Below are positions 10,701 to 20,021 of a stretch of 64,000 bases of DNA, piece after piece; within the stretch, counting starts at the first letter, position 1, and every line of letters starts with the position of its first letter. Below the pieces are notes generated by a model. The model did not search any database, had not been told where the DNA came from, and saw nothing but the letters and a program-made list of their open reading frames with translations. Both the position numbers and the translations under genes were made by a program. The stretch comes from Bog-473 sp963745175 (GTDB lineage Bacteria > Actinomycetota > Acidimicrobiia > Acidimicrobiales > RAAP-2): assembly GCA_963745175.1 (NCBI GenBank), contig CAVUWK010000008.1, forward strand, positions 245,569 through 309,568. Direction: 5' to 3'.

Positions 10701-10928
10701 GTCCTTGACGGCGCCATCGTCGATGCACAGCAGCGCCACGAGCGGTGGTGGCTACCAGAAGTGTTGCGATGCCGCGCTGCGTTCGAGGAGGGGCGGGGGG
10801 CCGACACCCTCCTTCGAAGGGCTTGCGAGCTCGCATTGAAGCACGGGAGCCACGCACTCGAGTCGCGGTGCAGGACGGATCTCCTGGCCGCGGAGCGTTC
10901 CGGTCCTCCGAGGGCCGCGGATCTCTGA
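7791..10928 (+). CDS. SARP/LAL-type regulator: DNA-binding/BTAD, AAA ATPase, TPR
   Basis: A 1045-residue regulator that starts at GTG 7791 behind a GAGAAAG ribosome binding site (ATG 7800 is possible). An N-terminal winged-helix region (about 1-95, RSLDLLAYLVLHAG) leads into a bacterial transcriptional activation domain (about 100-250, ending LERELGISPGPET). A P-loop ATPase follows with Walker A GEPGVGKS near 299 and Walker B ILLVLDDVHW near 414, then long TPR-like helical repeats. It is the second of three such giant regulators within 20 kb. It lies 84 bases upstream of the flavin oxidase gene and in the same direction, so the oxidase is a candidate target. Confidence 0.92.
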   Translation: MSNMLDVHLLNEQRISGGLRAEDRALSTRSLDLLAYLVLHAGTPQSRQHLAFVFWPDSNEAQARTNLRRELHHLRGVVGDEPSLVVESNTLTWRDCPTCRVDVRVFERECREASRTKASGEVEAFLLHAGAAIAEYRGDLMPGSYEDWALEHRPPLLRKCIELCDDVVAVLEKSGQISAALDFAYRRVELQPLEEVGYRTLMSLQVARGDRAAAVSTFHRCADVLERELGISPGPETTELVDTLLDRGGDAAHRLGARAETVKSIAWSGLVARDKELDVLVERWRAAMAGNPAIALVSGEPGVGKSRLLAELATIAASEGAAVATTRCFSQSGRLAFAPVADWVRNSEFRSAAEGLDPLWQEEVARLVPNALRGGAGQQQERIGSRDVPSTVDAWQRHRFFEGLARAVLSPGRPILLVLDDVHWCDQETMDWLVFLLGFVKDERLLVASSTRLDELEHNREVVTSLRRLRSAGLVIDVELAPLDVAGTGELAGALLGRELDAGEEELLQTATGGYPLFVLEAARSLNDPASPAAALRPSDLGTILRSRLERASPVAQEVAGIAAAVGRNFSLDLLSEATDLDADVLVHAVDELWRLGIVRESTSGYDFSHDLLRDAAYAGVSPARRWLLHRNVAQALEVIYADRLDTVAAALAEQYDRGGRPDQALVYLQKAAEAATSLFANAEATRLYRRCLELIDAEPESRDRDARELEILQSMSAPSNGLYGYASPITQTILERTVLLAERLERTPILVRSLVGLFGTRFVQGSNEQSYEVADRALALAGDDAELAAQAHFAFAGSILSLGDPAAAAEHFDLAIELSPATSLLVGTRLDVHSQAWSAHAHWLLGDENEAAARSADALTRARAADHPYSVAVALAYAAITAQLCRDRDALAAAVGELDGLCRRYEFAYYGEWALILEGWATGGEVGVTRIRDGISRLRSLGAFARMPYWFCLLSSALEAVGRPDEAAAVLDGAIVDAQQRHERWWLPEVLRCRAAFEEGRGADTLLRRACELALKHGSHALESRCRTDLLAAERSGPPRAADL

Positions 10929-11012
10929 GTGGAACGCTTGGCGAACGCTCGCTTCGTAGGGTCCATCGGCAGGAGCCGTCCGCCCGAGACGGCCAGATGC
11001 AAGGAGGCCATC

Positions 11013-12437
11013 GTGGCCCAGACACGCACGACGACTGGCAATCGGAACGATGCCGTCCCCCCGTACGACAAGCTTTCCGCCAGCCTGGAACGGCCGCTCG
11101 TGACCCCCGAGGATCCCGAGTACGACGAGGCCCGAGCCGTCTACAACGCAATGATCGACCGCCGGCCTGCTGCCCTGGCACCTTGCCAGAGTTCGAGCGA
11201 CGTGTCGGCCTGCGTCCGCTTCGCTTCCGAGCACGGGATCGAGCTGGCCATCCGTGGGGGCGGCCACAGCGCTGGCGGCCTCGGGGTGTGGGACGACGCC
11301 CTCGTCGTCGATCTGTCCGCGATGCGCGCGGTGACGGTCGACCCCACGACTCGCACCGTGCAGGTGGCCGGCGGCTGCACATGGAACGACGTCGATCGTA
11401 CGACCTGGGAGCATGGCATGGCCACGCCGTGCGGCTTTCTCTCATCAACGGGGGTAGGTGGCCTCACGCTCGGCGGCGGGATCGGTTACCTCACGCGTCG
11501 CTTCGGTCTGACCGTCGACAACCTTCGCTCGGCCGAGGTCGTCCTCGCCGACGGTCAGCTCGCGACCGCGAGTGCAGACTCCCACCCAGACCTGTACTGG
11601 GCGCTCCGCGGCGGTGGTGGGAACTTCGGGGTCGTTACATCCTTCTCGTTCGACTGCCACCCGATTGGTGAGAAGGGCACTGTCATTGGAGGTCCTGTCC
11701 TTTACGACCTCGAGGACACCCCGACGGTGATGCGTTGGTACCGAGAGATCCTGCCTACCCTCCCGGAGGAACTGAGCGGCTGGATCGCTCTTATTACCGT
11801 CCCTCCCGCGCCACCTTTCCCCGAGGAACTCTGGGGCCGCAAGGCCTGCGCCATTGTGTGGTGCTACACCGGACCGCACGATCGCGCCGACGACGTCCTC
11901 ACTCCCATCCGTGAATTCGGCCAGCCGCTGCTCGTTGGCCTCGGCGAGATGCCATTCCCTGCGCTCCAGAGTGCATTCGACCCCCTTTACCCGGCAGGCC
12001 TGCAGTGGTACTGGCGCGCGGACTTCTTCCGCACGATCAGCGATGAGGCGATTGACGTCCACCTCAAGTACGGGCGAACGCTGCCGACTGGCCACTCGAC
12101 GATGCACATGTATCCGATCGATGGCGCGGCCGCCCGTGTCGCCTCGGACGCCACCGCCTTCGCGTACCGCGACGGAGGATGGGCTGGCGTCATTGTCGGT
12201 GTCGATCCCGATCCAGAAAACGCCGGACTTATCACCGACTGGGCCAAAAGTTACTGGGAGGACCTCCATCCAACATCCGCTGGCGGTGCGTACATCAACT
12301 TCATGATGGACGAGGGGACAGACCGCGTTCGGGCCTCTTATCTCGGAAACTACGAGCGGCTGGCACACGTCAAGCAACGTTACGACCCCACAAACCTTTT
12401 CCACATCAACCAGAACATCCCGCCGGCCGGAACTTGA
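11013..12437 (+). CDS. FAD-linked oxidoreductase, berberine-bridge-enzyme type
   Basis: A 474-residue flavoprotein oxidase of the PCMH-type FAD-binding family with a C-terminal BBE segment (RYDPTNLFHINQNIPP). The start is GTG 11013, chosen because a perfect AAGGAGG sits five bases upstream. The FAD domain shows IRGGGHSAGG, whose His is the usual site of covalent 8-alpha-histidyl FAD attachment, and GFLSSTGVGGLTLGGGIGY. In bicovalent relatives the second loop has Cys where this protein has Leu (LSSTGVGG against CPTVGVGG), so I infer single covalent attachment. Relatives oxidise alcohols, sugars or alkaloid-like secondary metabolites. The substrate here is unknown. Confidence 0.9.
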   Translation: MAQTRTTTGNRNDAVPPYDKLSASLERPLVTPEDPEYDEARAVYNAMIDRRPAALAPCQSSSDVSACVRFASEHGIELAIRGGGHSAGGLGVWDDALVVDLSAMRAVTVDPTTRTVQVAGGCTWNDVDRTTWEHGMATPCGFLSSTGVGGLTLGGGIGYLTRRFGLTVDNLRSAEVVLADGQLATASADSHPDLYWALRGGGGNFGVVTSFSFDCHPIGEKGTVIGGPVLYDLEDTPTVMRWYREILPTLPEELSGWIALITVPPAPPFPEELWGRKACAIVWCYTGPHDRADDVLTPIREFGQPLLVGLGEMPFPALQSAFDPLYPAGLQWYWRADFFRTISDEAIDVHLKYGRTLPTGHSTMHMYPIDGAAARVASDATAFAYRDGGWAGVIVGVDPDPENAGLITDWAKSYWEDLHPTSAGGAYINFMMDEGTDRVRASYLGNYERLAHVKQRYDPTNLFHINQNIPPAGT

Positions 12438-12660
12438 GGTGGCAAGGCCGGCGCGCTCGACGCTTCTCTCAGATCGTTGGGTCCGAAGTGAGCGTCGGAT
12501 CGCCGGATCACCTACGGTCTCGACCGACTGGAAGTGTCCTGGCCGTGGTACATCGGAATGGTTCGAACGAGCTGAGTCGATGGGCGCTGGCCGGAACGGC
12601 GCTCGCATGAGATGCCGTCTCAGCCACTCAACCTGCAAGACCTGAAATGCGAGAGGAATC

Positions 12661-14376
12661 ATGATGGCACTTCCAGTCGTGCTTGCAGTTGACGAGGACC
12701 AAGAGACGCTTGGCATACTCGAGATACAGCTCACCCAGCGGTACTCCCATGACTATCGCGTCGAATGTCTCTTGGAATCAGACCTGGGGCTCAAAAGACT
12801 GACTGAATTGGCAGATCGCGGCGAAGATGTGGCGCTGGTGCTCGCCACCAACACCGATTCGGTTACCGGTGACGCTGGTTTGCTCGTACGTGTACGAGAG
12901 TTGCACCCACACGCGAAGTGTGCGCTGCTCGTTCGACCAGACGTCTGGGCCGATAAGTCAAGTGCAAACGAGATCCGAGCCTTGGTCTCATTGGGGCGCG
13001 TGCATTACTACGTTGTGATGCCTGCTGGGGCGCCCGATGAAGTCTTCCACGAGGCCATTACAAGCTTCTTCCTCGAGTGGGCCACCGAACGGCGCACCAT
13101 GCCGCACACCATCCACATCGTCGGCGAGTCCTGGTCGGGCAGGGCATACGAGCTGAGAGAGACTTTCGAGCAATGTGCTGCTCCCCACGCTTTCTGCCTG
13201 GCGGACTCCGAGAAGGGGCGCGAACTGCTGGCCAAGGCGGGCCCCGACGTCAAACTGCCGATCATGGTTCTTCCTGACGGCCGGGTCCTGAGCGATCCTT
13301 CCAATATCGAAATCGCGGAGGCTGCTGGGGCGACGCGAGACTTCGACGAGAACACCTATGACGTGGTCATCGTGGGGGCCGGGCCGGCGGGACTGTCTGC
13401 GGCTGTCTACGGCGCGTCGGAGGGTCTGCGCGTTCTCGTGCTCGATGAAGGCGGGATCGGTGGACAAGCAAGGTCGAGCTCGCTGATCCGAAACTATTTG
13501 GGCTTTCCCAAAGGGTTGAGCGGCGGCCGACTGGCCGAACAGGCCTACGAACAGGCCTCGGTGTTCGGAGCGACCTTCGTGTTCATGCATCGAGTGACTG
13601 CCATTGATCCCCTAGGCGACCTCCTGAGCATCTCCCTCGCGGACGACCGTCGTGTGACGGCGAGAACGGTTATCCTGACGATCGGCGCAACCTACCGTCG
13701 CCTTGGTGTTCCGGGGCTGGAGGACTTGGCCGGTGCGGGCGTCTTCTACGGCGGACCCGTCTCGGAGGCTGCCGCTCTGAGCGGCAAAGACGTGTACGTT
13801 GTCGGTGGGGGGAACTCAGCCGGCCAGGCGGTTCTCCATCTCGCGCGGTACGCGAGACAGGTCACTCTCGTCGTACGTGCGCAGTCAGTTCATACGGGAA
13901 TGTCGCACTATCTGACTCGAGAAATCGCGGCCACGTCGAACATAGATGTGCGGGTCAGTACCGAAGTGATCGGCGGGAGCGGCGAGGGGCGCTTGCAGCA
14001 GCTGGTGCTCGTCGATAGGGCCACCGACGGACGAGAGGCGGTCGCCGCCGACGCACTGTTCGTGTTGATCGGCGCCGACCCACACACCGACTGGCTGCCT
14101 CCAAATATCGCCAGAGACCCGAATGGGTTTCTCCTCACCGGCGACGAGCTCTCGGACAGCGGCAAGTGGCCCATGGAACGCCGACCTCATTCGCTCGAAA
14201 CCACCATGCCGCGAGTATTCGCGGCTGGCGACGTGAGGCGTTCTTCGGTCAAACGTGTTGCTTCGGCTGTGGGAGAGGGATCGATCGCCATTCGGCTCGT
14301 CCAATTGCTTCTCGCCGACGAGGAACCGGATGTCGTCGGAGTGGGCAGCAGCCGAGGCTCTGGTCTCGCGCTCTAA
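12661..14376 (+). CDS. Response-regulator-like / thioredoxin-reductase-like fusion flavoprotein
   Basis: A 571-residue three-part protein. Residues 1-125 resemble a receiver domain (VVLAVDEDQETLGILE). Residues 140-225 resemble a thioredoxin or glutaredoxin-like fold but the expected active-site Cys pair is absent (ESWSGRAYEL). From 232 a pyridine nucleotide-disulfide oxidoreductase follows: FAD motif VVIVGAGPAGLSAA, NADPH motif VYVVGGGNSAGQAV near 375, and C-terminal FAAGDVR near 516. The thioredoxin-reductase CxxC is also missing: the matching region reads GGIGGQARSSSLIRNYLGFP. This combination is a known actinobacterial type annotated as fused response regulator/thioredoxin-disulfide reductase, but a classical disulfide mechanism looks impossible. 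Confidence 0.88.
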   Translation: MMALPVVLAVDEDQETLGILEIQLTQRYSHDYRVECLLESDLGLKRLTELADRGEDVALVLATNTDSVTGDAGLLVRVRELHPHAKCALLVRPDVWADKSSANEIRALVSLGRVHYYVVMPAGAPDEVFHEAITSFFLEWATERRTMPHTIHIVGESWSGRAYELRETFEQCAAPHAFCLADSEKGRELLAKAGPDVKLPIMVLPDGRVLSDPSNIEIAEAAGATRDFDENTYDVVIVGAGPAGLSAAVYGASEGLRVLVLDEGGIGGQARSSSLIRNYLGFPKGLSGGRLAEQAYEQASVFGATFVFMHRVTAIDPLGDLLSISLADDRRVTARTVILTIGATYRRLGVPGLEDLAGAGVFYGGPVSEAAALSGKDVYVVGGGNSAGQAVLHLARYARQVTLVVRAQSVHTGMSHYLTREIAATSNIDVRVSTEVIGGSGEGRLQQLVLVDRATDGREAVAADALFVLIGADPHTDWLPPNIARDPNGFLLTGDELSDSGKWPMERRPHSLETTMPRVFAAGDVRRSSVKRVASAVGEGSIAIRLVQLLLADEEPDVVGVGSSRGSGLAL

Positions 14377-14464
14377 TTCTTTGCCCCTTTTGCACGAGTT
14401 GGTACGATTAGCGGGTCCGAGTGCACGCGAGTTGGTGTGCCAGACTGCGGCAGAATCACGAAGA

Positions 14465-14515
14465 TCCGACCTGAAAAGCGTGAGGTCATCGGATCGACGC
14501 CGGTCCCGACCACCG
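14465..14515 (+). repeat. tRNA-Phe 3'-half-like fragment, copy 1
   Basis: Contains an anticodon-loop-like CTGAAAA (GAA would be the Phe anticodon), then GCGTG, the type-I variable loop AGGTC, a T-arm-like hairpin around ATCGACG closed by CGG/CCG, and a terminal CCCGACCACC like an acceptor 3' strand. The 5' half of a tRNA is not present upstream, so it is a fragment or tRNA-derived repeat, not a functional gene. Related copies lie at 21922, 22035 and 23865 on the same strand. Confidence 0.6.
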
Positions 14516-14554
14516 GACAAGCCAGGTCACGTTTGGGTGTCGATCTCAACCCTG

Positions 14555-15561
14555 TTAAGGCGGGGGCGGATAGGAGCAATTAGCCTGCGTCGCAAGCGTG
14601 CCTGGCTGACAGTCCGGACTGACGATTGCACTGATAAAAAACTCGTACACGTAGTCGGGCGGAAACGACGTTTCAGTGCGGATGTAGTTGCCCTGCGCAT
14701 CGTAAAAGGCGCGGTACTGAGTGGGGTTATCGCAGGGATCACACACCTCCGGATTGCTGAAATCCATTGCCGGGTCGACGGTCATCTCTGCTATCTCGTG
14801 GCTCAAGAACTGTGCATACACGTCTGCCGAGTCGTCAATCGTCAGCCCATACCAGAGACCTCCACGTAGATGTATGCGATATCAGCCATCGCGTGATACG
14901 ACGGAACCCGGTTTATGGCCAGGCATGCATTCCCATTGATGAGGGCGCTCGTATTGAGAAGGGCCACAGCGTCGGAACCAGGAATGTCATTGACCGTCCT
15001 GATCTCGTTCACCCAACACTGTAGATCCGGATTGCAGAAGACTTCACTTGTGAGGGGGGGGTTTACATCGAACTGCAGTATCTTGGGGTTTATCGCGATG
15101 GCGTTGTTCCCATACTGGTCCGCGTATTTGGAGATCTGTGACGCAGCCCTTTCCGCGTAGGAGATCGCCACCAGCAAATCGGCAGTGGACGCCGACCGGA
15201 TCGTTGCAGTCGGAGCCGGCGCATCGACGGTGAAGTTCATTTGAACGAAATGAAGGGTCCCCGAAAAGAGCGGCTTCGTTACCGCTGAGCTGACGTCCGG
15301 GAACTCGACCTCCGACAGGATTTGGATATCAATTCGAGGATCCAACGTCTCCTCTAACCCTCCGAGCGTTCCGCGATGGAGCTGCCACGCCACGTCGAGC
15401 GGGAGGATGCTTTCCCAGCCGTTGGACGGTTCGGTCCCCTTGAAGACATCCGGGGCATGTTGACGAACCCAGGCAACATTCTTCAGCGCACGCGTCGAGC
15501 ACGGAACATCACCGACGTGCGTCGGTGTCGGCGTTGGTCTCGCCACCTCTTCGTCAGACAT
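14555..15561 (-). CDS. Unrecognised protein with HEIAE metalloprotease-like motif, interrupted by one indel
   Basis: Two adjacent frames encode one protein: ATG 15561 to about 14852 (ending YIYVEVSG), then a missing base, then YGLTIDDSADVYAQFLSHEIAEMTVDP to the stop at 14555. Total about 335 residues. The restored C-terminal part has SHEIAEMTVDPAMDF, a zincin-like HExxE with a following Asp, and four Cys (CDPCDN, PDCQPG, ANCSY). The motif resembles that of some secreted or contact-associated metallopeptidase-like proteins, but no signal peptide is visible at the N-terminus. It is probably the last gene of the leftward set headed by the regulator at 19733. I do not recognise the family. Confidence 0.5.
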
Positions 15562-15578
15562 ATCAGAGTTTGCGAAGC

Positions 15579-16077
15579 TCAGGACAGTTCCGTGGCACCA
15601 CGTTGGGCCTCCATTTTAAACACGTCGGGACCAGCCGTGATCACGACCGGTATGAGCCCCGTCTGAAACACATTCGGTATGGACACTTGAACGTCGCCGA
15701 CGTCTGGATCAAAGCAAAGGCCAAAAAGGATGCCGACACGTCCATGTTCTCTGCTGTGCTTCTCGGCCCGTTCGAACAGATTGATCAGTTTCTCTATCGC
15801 GTCGTCCGGCAAAATTCCCGAGCCAACTGAATAGCTTGTTGTCGAGTTCATCGTACTTTCCGTCCACCAGTATGGCGATGGGAATTTCCAATCCAGCGTT
15901 TTGATTGAGAGCATCAACCAGCGTCTTCGCTATGTTCGGCAAACGTTCTGGACTCATGCGTTCGTTAATCTCGTCTATGTAGTGTCGAGTCGTCGTCCGG
16001 AACTTGTAGAGCGGCTCTCCCGGCTCTCCATCTTTTGGATCTGGTACAAGCTCCATCGGTGAGAGGTATCCAGCCAT
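15579..16077 (-). CDS. Hypothetical protein, interrupted by one indel
   Basis: ATG 16077 begins MAGYLSPMELVPDPKDGEPG and reads to about IAILVDGKYDELDNKLF; removing one base near 15826-15832 continues as VGSGILPDDAIEKLINLFERAEKHSREHG to the stop at 15579. Restored length about 165 residues. The first half contains a short charged helix region and the second a strand-rich segment (GRVGILFGLCFDPDVGDVQV). No catalytic motif is visible. It lies 17 bases before the start of the HEIAE protein gene and 72 bases after the regulator gene, so the three are probably co-transcribed. Family unknown. Confidence 0.5.
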
Positions 16078-16149
16078 ACTGAGTCCTTTCCATTTCGACT
16101 CGTGCCCAGCGCTATTCTTAATGTTTCACTGAAGGTGAAGCAACCGAAG

Positions 16150-19100
16150 TTACGCCAGTCCCTTCGAGGACTTGAGCTCTCCGAGTCTCCGTCGCAGTCG
16201 TGCCAACCCACACCGATCGGCCCCTTCGGCGCTGCGGGCCAGACATGCGATTCCATCGTCCCACTCTTCATCGGAGATTTGAGGACGCAACAGTTGCGTG
16301 CGAGCCTTCCAGTAGAACGTGACCGCAAGCAACGCGGACGCCTGAAGTGCCGACTCCTGTTCGATCGCGGCGTCGAAGTGCTTCACCGCAAGGTCTGGTT
16401 TACCGAAGGTACCGGCAAGAATCCCGAGAAAATGATCGACTGGACCGCTGCAGACGACTCCCCATCCCGCGACGACGAATTGGCCGGAATACGGCTGAAG
16501 CAATTGGTAGAGCTCAGCAGACTGTTCTCGATCACCCAGTTCAGCCAGAATTTCCGCAACTAAGCCGAGCAACGTCAGACGGATAATGGTGCGCGGCAGC
16601 TCCAACGTCTCGCCACCTCGGAGATCGGCGAGGATTTCCTGCGCTTCGCGCGCATTTCCGAGCTCAGCACAACAGAAGGCCAGAGCCACTTTGTAACCGA
16701 TCCACCCTTCGGATGTGTCAAGCGCGGCACGGACAAGCGGTTCCATTTCGTCCAGGCGATCCTGCAGCAGACGAAGTTGAAACAGCTGGGCGACATAGGC
16801 TGAGAACATGTTCTGATCAGTTCCGACGAAGCTCGCCACCTCTTCGGTTCCATTTTCGGAAGCTGTCAGATCGCCGTCGAGCAACGAGATCGCCACACGC
16901 ATGACCTTGGTCATCTGGCGCAACTGTGAAGCACCGCTTCCGACGGTGGCTTCGAGGGCTTCCACTTCGGACTCGATCGCCTCACGATCTCCATCGATCA
17001 TTGCGATCGCGAACCGGCATCTCTGCGCGTACGATCGACCCCAGTAGCGGGAAGCTCGTAACAGCCCCGTCACGCTCTCGTCGTGGGCGAGGTCCGGGAG
17101 GTTTCCGAAGGCCATCAGATCCTCGGAAAGAGCCCGCGCCTCAGCAGCTTGACCGAGAGCCACCAGAATCCAAAACCGAAAGAATCCCACGAAGGCTGCT
17201 GACTCCGGCGACTCCGAGGTTTCGGCGAGACGCAGGGCCTGAGCGCTCTGAGCCTCATCATCGGGGCTTGCTCCTGCGACCGTTGACTGGTAATACGCGG
17301 CGACCGCGAGCAGCTGCGCCCGGACCGAAGGCCGAAGGAGATCGGGAGCGGATAACGCTTCTGCGCACAGTTCGAGGACGTCTTGGTCGCCACTGCCCAA
17401 CACCCCCGCGCTCGCGAGCTGTATGGCCGCCAGGGCCAAATGCTCATCGGATCCGTACGTTCGAGCGATATCGGCGGCGTTCAAACAGCACTGCTTGTTG
17501 AGATCATTGTCTCCCGTCGCCATCGCCACACCAGCCAGAGCCAACAGGAGGTCACCGTATTCGAGAGACGTCTGAGTCCTGAAAGCACGTGCACTGCTGA
17601 GGCCGTCTTCGAGTTCATTTCGTGCATTCTCGAACGCACCGTTGGAGAACGAACGTATGGCCGACCGGAGGGTCCATCTTGCGGCGTCCGCGGCCTTGCC
17701 GAGAGGCGCGGCCGTCCTGCGATGGAAGGCAGTTTGTGTCACCGACTCCGGGTCCGAGACTGTTTCGAGACTCTCGCCAACTGCAAGATGCAAGCGCTTC
17801 CGTTGCAATGGTCCGAGGTTCGCCACGAGCCTCCGACGAACAAGCTCGTGCGTGAAGACGAACTCCATCGACTCATTGATCATCATGAAGCCGTGTGAAA
17901 TCGCCGTGTCAATACCTTCCAACATCCCCTCGTCGAGTCCCACGGTCCGAAGTGTCGCTTGTAAGGCGGCGACGGAGCCGCTGTTGCCAAGAATTGCTGA
18001 CACCTCCAATACCCTGCGCACATCCTCAGCCAAGCGGTGCAGCCTGCCGTCGATCACCGAAGACAGCCCGAAGGGCAGGTCGCTGCCATCAGCGACGAAA
18101 GCTCCAGTCTGTGAGAGGCCGGTCTCTCTTCCGTTCCGGATCAACTGTGTGGCAAAGAGCGGGTTTCCCCCGGTGAGGGCCTGGAGGGCTTCCGCCTCAT
18201 TGATTTCCGCCGAGCTAACTTCCGTCTCCTCTGGGTTGAACAGTCTCGCGATCTCTTCTCGTCCCAAACCCTTGAGTCGGATCTGAACCACACCTCGATG
18301 GTGAAAAGGGTCGGAGACAGCCGCTTCGATTTGCGCAACGGCCAAGGGATCGTTGCGGATCGTGGCCACAAGACGTATGGCGCCGGACAGGTCGACGTCG
18401 GTCGTAATCGCCCGCAACATCTGCAGCGTTCCCGAATCCGCCCACTGAACATCATCGAGAAGTAGGTGCAGATTCCCCTCGCTCGCAAGCAGGTTGAGTG
18501 CTTCGATAATGGCGCGACAGATGTGGCCCTGGGCGGTGGCGGGATCGAACGGATCTATAAGAGCCAACTCCCCGGGTATGAGTTCCTGGAACTCCGGAAG
18601 GATGCGAGCCAGTTCGCTGCGGAGCGCTCCGGTCAGCACGGTCTCGCGTTCTCGAAACGCAAGAAGAGATCGCATCGCCTCGACGAACGGTTGATACGGG
18701 ACGATGTTCTCCTCATCACAGCGACCGTACAGACACAACACATCTTGCGCGGCGGCACGTTGGGCGAGTTTTGCCATGAGGGACGTCTTCCCAATTCCGG
18801 GTTCACCCATGATCAAAATCGGTGAGGGTGACACCGAGCCAATGGTCAACAAGCTCTCGAGTTCGCTGAGCTCCGCCACACGGCCAACGAATTGGTTCCG
18901 GAGGAGCGGTTCGAGCGGTCGGCAGACCTTGCCTCGAGCGAATGACAGCGCTCTGCCCGTTGCTCCGTCCCCAGGAGAGGGTCGATGGTCCAGATGCTGA
19001 TCTTGGTTGAGGATTGCCTCTTCGAGCTCCCGTAACTCACGACTTGGGTCTATACCGAGTTCCTCGGCGAGCATCGATTGCAATCGCTGAAACGCGCGTG

Positions 19101-19733
19101 CAGCGCGTCCGCTTGCCGGCCACATCGGTACAGAGCCAGCATGAGCTGCGACCACCGCTTCTCCCTGAGAGGTTCGGCGCTGATAGCCGCCTCCAGGTCA
19201 CCGATGATCTCAGCGTGCTCGCCAGTGTCCAGACGGGCGCCGACGAGCGATTCTTCAGCCGCTCTGCGGAGCTCGGCCAGCCTTGCTGATTCCGCCATGC
19301 CGACTGGTTGGTCATTGAGCTCAAGGAGAGGCTCGCCTCTCCACGTTTCGAGAGCCTCGCTCAACACGCCGATGGCAACCGCGGGCTCGCCGGCCTGAAC
19401 CGCTCTCATTCCCTGGAGAACTGCGTCTTCAAAGCATCCGACGTCGATGCTCTGCCTGGTGAGAATCAGTCGATATCCGCTCGGAGTCGTCTCGATCGTC
19501 CCAGATGGGAGCACCTTTCGCAGTGTCGAGATGTACGTCTGGACGTTCTTTCCGGCCGCACGAGGAGGTTCGTCGCCCCAGATCCCGCTAATCAGCTCTC
19601 CGGCAGGAACGTTCGATGGCGCGCGTAGAGCCAGGATCGTCAGAACGGCTCGCTCTCGCCTCGCGGTCGGCAGAGGAATTTGCGTTCCGTCATCTGTGAG
19701 GACTCGCAAGGGTCCCAGGAGCTCGACCCGCAT
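16150..19733 (-). CDS. SARP-family regulator with AAA ATPase and TPR, interrupted by one indel
   Basis: The N-terminal part from ATG 19733 (MRVELLGPLRVLTDDG) is a winged helix plus the beginning of a bacterial transcriptional activation domain, reading to GRQADALHA near 19095; with one base restored the frame continues FQRLQSMLAEELGIDPSRELRELEEAIL. The second part then carries a P-loop ATPase with Walker A GEPGIGKTS and Walker B LHLLLDDVQWAD, and some 600 residues of TPR-like helices. Full length about 1194 residues. It is the third giant regulator of the window and the head of a leftward set with two unrecognised proteins, which are its likely targets. If the indel were real the protein would lose the ATPase half. 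Confidence 0.85.
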
Positions 19734-20021
19734 GCGAGCTGAGCTTACGCGGCTGGTGCAAGCCAGTTTCGGTCCGACTCCGACGTCACGACCCGTTCGG
19801 CGTCCGGTTGAGACTCGAGAGGGGATCGCTCGGGTGATGCCTGCTTAGGAAAGAGACGACCCCGAGAGGCGTAGGACTCGAGGAGTCATCCCACCCGAAC
19901 CCAGGAGTTAGCCCGGCGAAGAGGGCTGGGAACGGCTGGGGATATGTAGTGCCTCCGACGCGACATCTGGGCTGTACCGGTTCTGGACTGTGCCTGTACC
20001 AAGGGCTTTCACGCTCCCAGC
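19734..20021. promoter_or_regulatory. Divergent intergenic region with small hairpins
   Basis: 288 bases between the regulator read leftward and the secreted GH43-like gene read rightward. Two small stems are visible, GACTC-GAG-GAGTC near 19877 and AGCCC...GGGCT near 19911-19928. I could not match them to a riboswitch class. They may be part of the leader of the secreted-protein gene. Confidence 0.3.

Noticed and set aside
14465..14515. Functional tRNA gene
   Set aside because: Only a 3' half is recognisable, the anticodon stem does not pair, and there is no D-arm or acceptor 5' strand upstream.
19850..19990. Riboswitch (c-di-AMP, c-di-GMP or cobalamin) in front of the secreted GH43-like gene
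   Set aside because: Small hairpins occur, but the conserved cores of these classes could not be found.
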